From UBA995 sp035477115 (GTDB lineage: Bacteria > Bacillota > Sulfobacillia > UBA995): 57,976 bases of DNA. The DNA lies in NCBI GenBank assembly GCA_035477115.1, contig DATIKW010000043.1, positions 1-57,976 on the forward strand. The letters are read 5' to 3'. The translations under genes were made by a program, and so were the position numbers. The notes below the pieces were generated by a model. That model saw only the letters and a program-made list of their open reading frames with translations. It searched no databases and had not been told where the DNA came from. Position 1 is the first letter of the stretch. Each line of letters starts with the position of its first letter. Of the stretch, positions 49,886-57,655 are shown piece after piece.

Positions 49886-51343
49886 TCAGCCTTTCATCAC
49901 GCCCAGCGGCCGCAGCCGGGCCACCCGCCGGGAGATCCCCGCTTGCTCCGTGACTTCCACTACCCGCGACACATCCTTGTACGCCTCAGGGGCTTCCTCG
50001 GCGAGGTCGGCCATGGAGCGGGCGCGAACGGCGATGCCTCCGGCCTCGAGGCGGCGGCGCAACTCCTCGCCGCGGACGGCCCGCTTGGCGGCGGTCCGGC
50101 TCAGGCGCCTGCCGGCCCCGTGGCAACTCGACCCGAAAGTATCCGTCATCGCCGTGGCGGTCCCGGCCAGCACGTAAGATTGGCTCCCCATATCTCCCGG
50201 TACCAGCACCGGCTGGCCCACCGAACGGTAAGCAGCGTTCACCCGGCGGTCGCCGGGGCCGAAGGCCCGGGTTGCGCCCTTGCGATGGACCCAGAGCTTC
50301 TTCATATCCCCCGCCACCAGGTGCTCTTCCGGCTTGACGATGTTATGCCCGAGGTCGTAGAGCAGGCGGATCCCCAGGCGCTGCGGGGTTGAATCCAGGG
50401 CGCGGGCCACGGCGGCCCGGGCGAGATGACCCAGGAAATAGCGGTTGGCCCACCCGAAGTTGGCGGCGGCTGCCATCGCGGCGAAATAGCTCCGGCCTTC
50501 CGCCGATGCGGCGGGCGCGCACGCGAGTTGGCGGTCGGGCAGATCGATCGCGTGGCGGGCGATTGCCTGATTCATGACGGCGAGGTAGTCGGTGCACACC
50601 TGATGCCCCAGCCCCCGTGACCCGGAGTGGATCATGATCAGGAGTTTCCCTTCCTCGAGGCCGTAGGCCTCGGCCGCCGGCGGGTGATAGATTTCGTCTA
50701 CTACCTGCACCTCCACGAAGTGGTTGCCGGAGCCCAGCGTGCCCAGCTGGTCCTTGCCCCGTTCCTTCGCCTTGCGGCTGACCTCGGCGGGGTCGGCACC
50801 GGCCAGGGTCCCCAGTTCCTCGATGAAGTCGAGTTCCCGCCGGTCGCCCCCGGTCCGTTCCACGGCCCACGCCGCACCGCGCGTGAGGACGGCATCCAAC
50901 TCCCCCGCCGTCAGCTTCAACGCGCCGGATACCCCCACGCCTGCCGGTATCCCGCGGAACAACTCGTCCATCATCGGACCGATCCGTCCGGCGGCTTGCT
51001 CCAGCGTGATCTCGGTACGCAACAGGTGCATGCCGCAGTTGATGTCGAAACCCACGCCTCCCGGCGACAATACACCGCCGGCGTAATCGGTGGCCGCCAC
51101 GCCGCCGATGGGAAAACCATATCCCCAGTGGATATCCGGCATGGCCAGGGAATAGCCGACGATGCCCGGCAGGCAAGCGACATTCGCCACCTGTTCGGGC
51201 GCCTGGTCGCCGCGGATGCTGTCCAGCAGGTCCCGGTCGGCATAGATCATCCCCGGTACCCGCATCCCTCGCTTGTAGCCGACAGGGATCCGCCAGCGGT
51301 TGACTCCCGCTTCCTCCAGTGGTCCTGTCCACTCTCCGGGCAA
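49886..51343 (-). CDS. rtcB: RNA-splicing ligase RtcB
   Basis: RtcB joins 2',3'-cyclic phosphate or 3'-phosphate RNA ends to 5'-OH using GTP and Mn2+. The 485-residue protein has MPDIHWGYGFPIGGVAA, VGFDINCGMHLLRT (metal Cys), LGTLGSGNHFVEVQ (metal His), MIHSGSRGLGHQV and the guanylylated histidine in SSCHGAGRRLSR. The start is a TTG at 51343; the conserved VNRWRIPVGYKRGMRVPG follows some 14 residues later and no closer start is available. It is 22 bp after the archease gene, its activating partner. Confidence 0.95.
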   Translation of the reverse strand: MPGEWTGPLEEAGVNRWRIPVGYKRGMRVPGMIYADRDLLDSIRGDQAPEQVANVACLPGIVGYSLAMPDIHWGYGFPIGGVAATDYAGGVLSPGGVGFDINCGMHLLRTEITLEQAAGRIGPMMDELFRGIPAGVGVSGALKLTAGELDAVLTRGAAWAVERTGGDRRELDFIEELGTLAGADPAEVSRKAKERGKDQLGTLGSGNHFVEVQVVDEIYHPPAAEAYGLEEGKLLIMIHSGSRGLGHQVCTDYLAVMNQAIARHAIDLPDRQLACAPAASAEGRSYFAAMAAAANFGWANRYFLGHLARAAVARALDSTPQRLGIRLLYDLGHNIVKPEEHLVAGDMKKLWVHRKGATRAFGPGDRRVNAAYRSVGQPVLVPGDMGSQSYVLAGTATAMTDTFGSSCHGAGRRLSRTAAKRAVRGEELRRRLEAGGIAVRARSMADLAEEAPEAYKDVSRVVEVTEQAGISRRVARLRPLGVMKG

Positions 51344-51365
51344 ACCGCGTCACCTCGCTGCTCCC

Positions 51366-51815
51366 TCAGACGTCCACGATGATCTCGGCCCACCAGTTCC
51401 CCGGTGGTACGCCTGCCGGACGGACGGCGCCTGCGGCAGCCTCCTCCCCCGGCGCCGAGACCCGCAGTCCATGATAGGTGGCGGCCTTGACCTCCGCCCC
51501 TGTCGCCGGCGACGCCGGCCCCACCCGGCCGGTCAACTCGAACTCCGCCCTCTGCTGCACGGCGACTACCTCGCACCACGCGGGCGGACCGCCCGCCACC
51601 GCTGCCAGGTAGATCAGTTCATTCAGCCAGGCGACCATGAGGCTTTCCCGGTCCGGCGCGACCACCGTTACCGCCCGATGCAGCCCCGCGCCCTTTCCCG
51701 GCGCGCCCATCGCCTCCAGCAAGCCCGTGCCCGCCTCCTGGTACAGGGCGGCCTCGTCCCTCCCGTAGGCGAGGAGCCGGAGGTCGGCGGTGTGTTCGAG
51801 CCACCGGTAGCCCAT
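51366..51815 (-). CDS. Archease
   Basis: A 149-residue protein starting YRWLEHTADLRLLAYGRDEAALYQEAGTGLLEAM, the archease signature with the metal-site histidine and aspartates, and ending GNWWAEIIVDV. The segment AEVKAATYHGLRV near residue 110 is the second conserved block. Archease promotes guanylylation and multiple turnover of RtcB, which is encoded directly downstream. ATG 51815, 15 bp after gyrA. Confidence 0.93.
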   Translation of the reverse strand: MGYRWLEHTADLRLLAYGRDEAALYQEAGTGLLEAMGAPGKGAGLHRAVTVVAPDRESLMVAWLNELIYLAAVAGGPPAWCEVVAVQQRAEFELTGRVGPASPATGAEVKAATYHGLRVSAPGEEAAAGAVRPAGVPPGNWWAEIIVDV

Positions 51816-51830
51816 GTCCGTCTCCAGCCT

Positions 51831-54308
51831 TCAGTCCTCTTCCAGCGGCAGCGGGATCTGAACGGGAGGCGCCGGCGCGGCCCCGTCACCGCCCACCACC
51901 CGGGCAACCGCCCCCACCGCGTCATCGGGCCCAAGGCGCATCAGGGTGACGCCGCGAGTCAGTCTTCCCTGGACCGGTATGTCGGGCACTTTCAACCGAA
52001 TGAGCGTGCCCGAACCGGAGACGACCATCAGTTCGTCCACCGGTCCCACGATCATGGCTCCGGTGACCGGTCCTCGTTGTTCGCCCACGCGCATCCCGAT
52101 CAGGCCGCTGCCCCCGCGGTGTTGCCGCCGGAAGCTCTCGACGGCTACCCTCTTGCCGAAACCCCTGGCCGTCATCATCAGCAAGGCATGCCCGGGACGC
52201 GCCGCGTCCATGGCCACCAGATGATCGTCCGCCCGCAGCTTCATCCCCTGGACTCCCCGGGTCGAGCGCCCCATCGGCCTCACCTCGGCTTCCGGGAAGC
52301 GCACTACCATGCCCCGGGCGGTCACCAGCACCACTTCCTGGTTCCCGGTGGTGAGCCGCACGGCGATCAGTTCGTCGCCGGGCTGCAGCCGGATGGCCTG
52401 CATCCCGCCCGCCCGCACCTGCTCGAACTCGGCGGCGTCGGTCTTCTTCATCATCCCGCGCCGGGTGGCCATCAGCAAGTAGCTATCCTTGAAGTGCCGC
52501 ATCGGGATCACGGCATTGATCTTGTCCCCCGGGGCCAGGCGGAGCAGGTTGACCAGCGCGCTGCCCCGGGCCTGGCGGCTGCCCTCGGGGAGTTCATGCA
52601 CTTTCAGCCTCAAGACCTGTCCCCGATTGGTGAAGAACAGCAGATAATGATGGGTTGTGGTGACGAACAGGTGCTCGAGGAAGTCATCCTCCCGCGTGCC
52701 GGCGGCCGTGATCCCCCGACCTCCGCGTCGCTGGCTCTGGTAAGTGGCGAGCGGGATCCGCTTGATATACCCGTAGTGGGTCAGGGTTATGACCACATCT
52801 TCCTGCGCGATGAGGTCCTCCGGTCCCCGATCTTCAACCCGGTCCACGATCTGGGTACGACGGGGGTCGGCATGTTTCTCGCGGATCGCCGTCAATTCTT
52901 CGCGGATGATCTGTTGGACCAGCCGCTCGTCCCCGAGGACGCTCCGGTGGGAGGCGATCTGCGCCAGCAACTCCTGGTATTCCGCGGCCAGCTTGTCCCG
53001 TTCGAGCCCGGTCAGCCTCCCCAGCCGCATCTCCGTGATCGCCGCCGCCTGCGGCTCGGACAGGCCGAACTCCCGCTGCAGTCCCGCCCGGGCAACCTCC
53101 TCGGTGCGGCTGGACCGGATGAGCTGCACGACCCGGTCGATGTGGTCCACCGCGACCTGGAGCCCCTCTACAATGTGCGCCCGCTGTTCCGCCCGCTGGA
53201 GGTCGAATCGGGTCCGCCGGACGATGACCTCCGTCTGGTGGAGCAGGTAGTGCTCCATGGCCGACCGCAAGCCCATGACCTGCGGCCTCCCGCCGACCAG
53301 GGCCAGCATGTTGACCCCGAAAGTCTCCTCCATCGGCGTGTAGCTGTACAGCCGATTGAGGAGCACCTGCGGCGAGGCATCCCGCCGCAACTCGATGACG
53401 ATGCGGATGCCGTCCCGGTCCGACTCATCGCGCAGATCGGCGATCCCTTCCAGCCGGCGCTCCCGCACCAGCTCGGCGATGCGTTCCATCAGCTTGGCCT
53501 TGTTCACCTGATAGGGGAGTTCCGTGACCACGATCCGTTGCCGGCCGCCCTTGCCGACTTCCACCTGCGCCACCGCCCGGAGGCGGAGCATGCCTCTTCC
53601 CGTGGCGTAGGCCTCGGCGATGCCTTGACGCCCCAGGATCATCGCTCCCGTCGGGAAGTCGGGTCCGGGGATCGCCTGGAGCAGTTCCTCCAAGGACGCG
53701 TCGGGGTGCTCCATCAAGACGAACAGCCCGTCGATCAACTCCCCCAGGTTGTGCGGGGGGATGTTGGTCGCCATCCCCACCGCGATTCCCGAGGCGCCGT
53801 TGGCCAGCAGGTTGGGTATCCGGGCGGGGAGTACCGCCGGTTCCTCGGTGGTCTCATCGTAGTTCGGCGCGAAATCCACCGTCGCCCGGTCAATGTCCCG
53901 CAGCAGTTCCTGCGCCAGGCGGCTCAGCCGCACCTCCGTATAGCGCATGGCCGCCGGCGGGTCGCCGTCGATCGAACCGAAGTTCCCGTGCCCATCCACC
54001 AGCAGGTTGCGGGTGGAGAATTCCTGGGCCATGCGCACCATCGCATCGTAGACCGCGGCGTCGCCGTGAGGGTGATAGCGGGCCAGCACCTCTCCCACGA
54101 CGCGGGCCGACTTCTTGTGCGGCCGATCGGCAGCGAAGCCCAGTTCGCGCATGGCGTACAGGATCCGTCGCTGTCCCGGTTTCAGTCCATCCCGCGCGTC
54201 GGGGAGGGCTCGGCTGACGATCACGCTCATCGCATAGTCGATGTAGGACCGCTTCATCTCCTCGACCAGCGATACGGGGACGGTTGTCGGTCGGTCGCTC
54301 AACCCCAA
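51831..54308 (-). CDS. gyrA: DNA gyrase subunit A
   Basis: The 825-residue subunit has the catalytic tyrosine Tyr123 (AAMRYTEVRL), the winged-helix/tower region, a coiled-coil gate and a C-terminal beta-pinwheel with the GyrA box YQSQRRGGRGITAAGT that marks gyrase rather than topoisomerase IV. In the quinolone region (51-88) HPHGDAAVYDAM has Ala84 where E. coli has Ser83, while the Asp of position 87 is retained (Asp88). It ends with an acidic tail. 33 bp after gyrB. Confidence 0.97.
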   Translation of the reverse strand: MGLSDRPTTVPVSLVEEMKRSYIDYAMSVIVSRALPDARDGLKPGQRRILYAMRELGFAADRPHKKSARVVGEVLARYHPHGDAAVYDAMVRMAQEFSTRNLLVDGHGNFGSIDGDPPAAMRYTEVRLSRLAQELLRDIDRATVDFAPNYDETTEEPAVLPARIPNLLANGASGIAVGMATNIPPHNLGELIDGLFVLMEHPDASLEELLQAIPGPDFPTGAMILGRQGIAEAYATGRGMLRLRAVAQVEVGKGGRQRIVVTELPYQVNKAKLMERIAELVRERRLEGIADLRDESDRDGIRIVIELRRDASPQVLLNRLYSYTPMEETFGVNMLALVGGRPQVMGLRSAMEHYLLHQTEVIVRRTRFDLQRAEQRAHIVEGLQVAVDHIDRVVQLIRSSRTEEVARAGLQREFGLSEPQAAAITEMRLGRLTGLERDKLAAEYQELLAQIASHRSVLGDERLVQQIIREELTAIREKHADPRRTQIVDRVEDRGPEDLIAQEDVVITLTHYGYIKRIPLATYQSQRRGGRGITAAGTREDDFLEHLFVTTTHHYLLFFTNRGQVLRLKVHELPEGSRQARGSALVNLLRLAPGDKINAVIPMRHFKDSYLLMATRRGMMKKTDAAEFEQVRAGGMQAIRLQPGDELIAVRLTTGNQEVVLVTARGMVVRFPEAEVRPMGRSTRGVQGMKLRADDHLVAMDAARPGHALLMMTARGFGKRVAVESFRRQHRGGSGLIGMRVGEQRGPVTGAMIVGPVDELMVVSGSGTLIRLKVPDIPVQGRLTRGVTLMRLGPDDAVGAVARVVGGDGAAPAPPVQIPLPLEED

Positions 54309-54341
54309 AACACCTCTATCGCCAAGCAGCTAATTGCCCGG

Positions 54342-56258
54342 TCAGCCAACCGTGTCCAGGAACCGGACCTCCCGGGCGTGAGTCTCGATGAACTCCCGCC
54401 GGGGCTCGACCCGGTCTCCCATCAGGATGGTGAAGATCTCGTGGGCGACTATGGTATCTTCCAGGTCGACCTGAAGCAGGGTGCGGTGAGCGGGATCCAT
54501 GGTCGTTTGCCATAGCTGTTCGGGGTTCATTTCCCCGAGGCCCTTGTACCGCTGGATGGTCACCCCCGAGCGTCCGACCCGGGTCAGGTGCCGGTCGAGT
54601 TCACCATCGGAGTACAGGTATACGGACTCCTTGCCTTTCTTCACCTGATAAAGCGGGGGTTGGGCTATGAACACCTTGCCGGCGGTCACCAGCGGGTCCA
54701 TGTAGCGATAGAAAAAGGTCAACAGCAGGGTGCGGATGTGCGCCCCATCGATATCGGCGTCGGTCATGATCACGATGCGGCCATACCGCGCCTTCGCCAG
54801 GTCGAAGTCCTCGCCGATGCCGGTCCCGACCGCGGTGATGATGGCCCGGATCTCCTGGTTGGCCAGGACCTTGTCCAGGCGGGCCTTCTCTACGTTGATG
54901 ATCTTCCCCCGCAGCGGCAGAATGGCCTGGAAGGTGCGGTCGCGCCCCTGTTTGGCCGAACCGCCGGCCGAGTCGCCTTCGACCAGGAACAGCTCGGTGG
55001 TCTCCGCATCGCGCTGGGAGCAGTCCGCCAGTTTGCCGGGGAGGGAAGTGAATTCGAGGCTGTTCTTCCGGCGGGTCAGCTCGCGGGCTTTCCGCGCCGC
55101 CTCGCGCGCCCGCGCCGCACCGATGGCCTTATCTATGATGCGGCGGGCCGGCGCCGGGTTTTCCTCCAGGAATGCGCCGAGGCCTTCGCTGACAACCCCC
55201 TCGACCAGCCCTCGCACTTCGGTGTTGCCCAGTTTGGTCTTGGTCTGGCCTTCGAATTGCGGGTCGGTCAGCTTGACGCTGATGACGCCCACGAGTCCTT
55301 CCCGCACGTCCTCGCCGGACAGGTTCGGCTCGCCCTCCTTGAGGACGCCGGTCCGTCGGGCGTAGTCATTGAACACCCGGGTCAAGGCTCGCTTCAGGCC
55401 CTCCTCGTGGCTGCCACCCTCGCTGGTGCGAATGGTATTGGCGTACGAGAAGACGTGCTCCGAGTACCCGGTATTCCATTGCAGGCCCAGATCTACCTGA
55501 ATGCCGTTTCGTTCCGCCTCCACCCGGATGACCCGCTCGTGCACCGGATCGTCGTTGCGATTCAGGTGGGCGACGAACGATTCCAGACCGCCCTCGTAGT
55601 GGAACTCGCGTTCCTCGCCGCTACGCTCGTCCAGGAAGGTGATGCGCAAACCCCGGTTCAGGAAGGCCAGTTCCCGAAGTCTCTGTACCAGCGTCTCCGG
55701 AGTGAACTCGACGGTCTCGAAGATCTCGGGGTCCGGCTGAAAGGTGACCAGAGTGCCGGTAACCGCCGCATCTCCCAGCCGCTCCACCGGCGTCACCGGC
55801 ACTCCCCGCTCGTAGCGTTGCCGGAAGCGGCCCCCGTCGATCTGGACTTCTACCTCCAGCCACCGGGAGAGGGCGTTGACGACCGACACGCCCACGCCGT
55901 GCAGTCCGCCTGAGACTTTGTAAGCCTGGCTGCCGAACTTGCCACCCGCGTGGAGGACGGTCAGCGCCACTTCCACCGCCGGCCGTCCGGTCGGCCGGTG
56001 GATGCCGACGGGGATTCCCCGGCCGTTGTCCCGCACGGAAACCGCCCCGTCCCGACCCAGCACGACGGCAATCAAACTGCAATGGCCCGCGAGCGCTTCG
56101 TCGACGCTGTTGTCGACCACTTCATAGACGAGGTGGTGGAGGCCCCGCGGGCCGGTTGAGCCCACGTACATGCTGGGCCGCAGGCGGACCGCATCCAGAC
56201 CCTCCAGGACCTGGATCTGGGTCTCGTCATAGGTAGAGTGATCCTTGCCGTCAGCCAC
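54342..56258 (-). CDS. gyrB: DNA gyrase subunit B
   Basis: The 638-residue ATPase subunit has the GHKL site (VYEVVDNSVDEALAGHC, VRDNGRGIPVGIH, GGLHGVGVSVVNALS), transducer domain, and Toprim metal site EGDSAGGSAKQGRDR with DADIDGAHIRTLLLTFFYRY. It supplies ATP-driven strand passage with GyrA. The GTG start is at 56258. It is not preceded by recF/dnaN/dnaA as it would be in many Firmicutes. Confidence 0.97.
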   Translation of the reverse strand: MADGKDHSTYDETQIQVLEGLDAVRLRPSMYVGSTGPRGLHHLVYEVVDNSVDEALAGHCSLIAVVLGRDGAVSVRDNGRGIPVGIHRPTGRPAVEVALTVLHAGGKFGSQAYKVSGGLHGVGVSVVNALSRWLEVEVQIDGGRFRQRYERGVPVTPVERLGDAAVTGTLVTFQPDPEIFETVEFTPETLVQRLRELAFLNRGLRITFLDERSGEEREFHYEGGLESFVAHLNRNDDPVHERVIRVEAERNGIQVDLGLQWNTGYSEHVFSYANTIRTSEGGSHEEGLKRALTRVFNDYARRTGVLKEGEPNLSGEDVREGLVGVISVKLTDPQFEGQTKTKLGNTEVRGLVEGVVSEGLGAFLEENPAPARRIIDKAIGAARAREAARKARELTRRKNSLEFTSLPGKLADCSQRDAETTELFLVEGDSAGGSAKQGRDRTFQAILPLRGKIINVEKARLDKVLANQEIRAIITAVGTGIGEDFDLAKARYGRIVIMTDADIDGAHIRTLLLTFFYRYMDPLVTAGKVFIAQPPLYQVKKGKESVYLYSDGELDRHLTRVGRSGVTIQRYKGLGEMNPEQLWQTTMDPAHRTLLQVDLEDTIVAHEIFTILMGDRVEPRREFIETHAREVRFLDTVG

Positions 56259-56333
56259 TCAGCCACCCCTTTGCCCGCAGGGCTCAAAAAGCCAAAGCCG
56301 CCGCGGTCCCATCGCCCCGGGCGCCATGGCCGA

Positions 56334-56342
56334 ATTATAGCA
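56334..56342 (-). promoter_or_regulatory. Extended -10 promoter of gyrB-gyrA
   Basis: On the minus strand TGCTATAAT (56334-56342) is a perfect extended -10. A weak TTGTTG (56358-56363) is 18 bp upstream. It lies 76 bp before gyrB, leaving room for supercoiling-sensitive control, though nothing specific is visible. The remainder of the 56259-56538 gap holds repeat copy 5 and no gene. Confidence 0.6.
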
Positions 56343-56429
56343 TGCGGCGCCGCAGGCCAACAAGCAAGCGGTCGACCAGGGTCGCGGCCCCTCCTGGCCC
56401 ACAACCCAGGGCGGGTTCCGGGCGTTTGG

Positions 56430-56458
56430 GTAGGGGCGGGTTCGGAACCCGCCCCTAC
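56430..56458. repeat. Palindromic repeat, copy 5
   Basis: The arms GTAGGGGCGGGTT (56430-56442) and AACCCGCCCCTAC (56446-56458) flank a CGG loop. It lies between the divergent gyrB promoter and the HEPN gene. Its central sequence is identical to copy 4. Confidence 0.88.
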
Positions 56459-56538
56459 TATCCTCCGTGTCGCCAACGGGTTATACTCAAGGTGCAACGA
56501 TCAGAGCCGGCGCCCTCTTCGATACGGGGGGACCGCGC

Positions 56539-56931
56539 ATGAACCGATACCGGGACTGGCTGGAACAGGCAGGCTACAACCTGCGGTATGCCGAGCACGG
56601 TGCGAACGCCGGCTATCATGCCTGGGCTTGCTTCGCGGCTCACCAGGCCGGCGAAGCGGCTCTAAAAGGGCTCCACTTGCGCCTTGGCCAGGTGGCATGG
56701 GGACATTCCCTCCTTGACCTGCTGTCGTCCCTGCCCGAATCCGTGCGACCAGCCGCTTCCCTGCTGGACAACGCGAGGATACTCGATAAGTACTACATCC
56801 CCACCCGGTACCCCGACGCCCACCCGGCCGGCCCCGCATCCCGGCACTACTCCTCAGACGAGGCCATCCAGGCTATTTGCCTGGCGCGGGAGGTGCTGGA
56901 CTTCTGTGAAGGTGAGAGTGTGGAGGCTTGA
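56539..56931 (+). CDS. HEPN domain protein (putative toxin of a HEPN/MNT pair)
   Basis: A 130-residue, all-helical protein with the HEPN-family pattern: WLEQAGYNLRYAEHGANAGYHAWACFAAHQAGEAALKGL, then a GHSLLDLL segment, LLDNARILDKYYIPTRYPDA and a C-terminal helix (AIQAICLAREVLDFCE). This form normally pairs with a minimal nucleotidyltransferase. A strict RX4-6H ribonuclease motif is not evident (RLGQVAWGH has 7 residues between R and H), so RNase activity is uncertain. ATG 56539 follows GGGGGG. A TATACT at 56482-56487 may be its -10. It overlaps the next gene by 14 nt. Confidence 0.85.
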   Translation: MNRYRDWLEQAGYNLRYAEHGANAGYHAWACFAAHQAGEAALKGLHLRLGQVAWGHSLLDLLSSLPESVRPAASLLDNARILDKYYIPTRYPDAHPAGPASRHYSSDEAIQAICLAREVLDFCEGESVEA

Positions 56932-57655
56932 TCGGGCCGGCATCCTGGGGCGGCTGCGTTCCTGGGCGGCTACCCTGGCGGAAGACCCCGGCGTCTTGGC
57001 CGTAGTCCTCTTCGGCTCGCTGGCGCGAGGAGATGCGACTGCCATGAGCGATGCCGATGTGCTCATCATCCTGGAGGACAGCCCCCTGCCTTTCCTCGAC
57101 CGACTGACAAACTACAAACCAACTGGGCTCGGCATCGCCGTGGAGGTATTCCCCTACACGCTGGCTGAATCCCGCGCAGCTCGCACGGAGGGCTGGGGGG
57201 TCGTCGGACCCGCCCTCCGGGAGGGGGTCGTGCTCTTCAGCCGTGAGCGGCGAGACCTCGAGGACCTGCTTTCGCGCCGGACACGGGAACAAGTGAGTGA
57301 AGGAGACATGGCGACTTATCGGGCTACCGCTCGGCGTCGCCGGGAATGCGAAGAGCGCGACCGGGCCGCCCGGTGGGAGAGGGCGTGGGAAAAGGCGCGT
57401 TTGGCGGCCAAATTGCTCAAACAAGACTTCGGTGCCACCCGCGTGGTCGTGTTCGGCTCTCTCCTTCGCCCCGGAGACTTCGGCGGATGGTCGGACGTGG
57501 ACATCGCCGCCTGGGGCATCGTCCCCGAGGACACCTTCCGGGCCATGGGGGCGGTCATGGACCTGGGCGAGGGAATCGAGATGAACCTGGTCGATGTCAA
57601 CACCTGTCGCGATTCGCTGCTAAGGATCGTTGAGCGAGAGGGGCAAGAACTGTGA
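56918..57655 (+). CDS. Tandem minimal nucleotidyltransferase fusion protein
   Basis: One continuous frame of 245 residues with two nucleotidyltransferase (MNT) sites. The first is AVVLFGSLARGDATAMSDADVLII (about 30-53) and the second VVVFGSLLRPGDFGGWSDVDIAAWG (about 167-191), each a GS-x9/x10-DxD metal site. Between them lies an Arg/Glu-rich helical linker (about 105-160). MNT partners of HEPN toxins usually have one domain and neutralise the toxin by AMPylation. GTG 56918 has GAAGG 5 nt upstream. An internal ATG preceded by AAGGAG at about 57308 could give a separate second-domain product. The stop overlaps the next start (GTGA). Confidence 0.8.
   Translation: MWRLDRAGILGRLRSWAATLAEDPGVLAVVLFGSLARGDATAMSDADVLIILEDSPLPFLDRLTNYKPTGLGIAVEVFPYTLAESRAARTEGWGVVGPALREGVVLFSRERRDLEDLLSRRTREQVSEGDMATYRATARRRRECEERDRAARWERAWEKARLAAKLLKQDFGATRVVVFGSLLRPGDFGGWSDVDIAAWGIVPEDTFRAMGAVMDLGEGIEMNLVDVNTCRDSLLRIVEREGQEL

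Noticed and set aside
51300..54515. 1,071-codon open frame on the plus strand
   Set aside because: It lies antisense to gyrA and archease. The opposite strand has clear homologues with conserved motifs; the plus-strand translation is low-complexity and reflects high GC.
54588..55913. 441-codon plus-strand frame within gyrB
   Set aside because: Shadow of gyrB in a GC-rich genome; no motifs.
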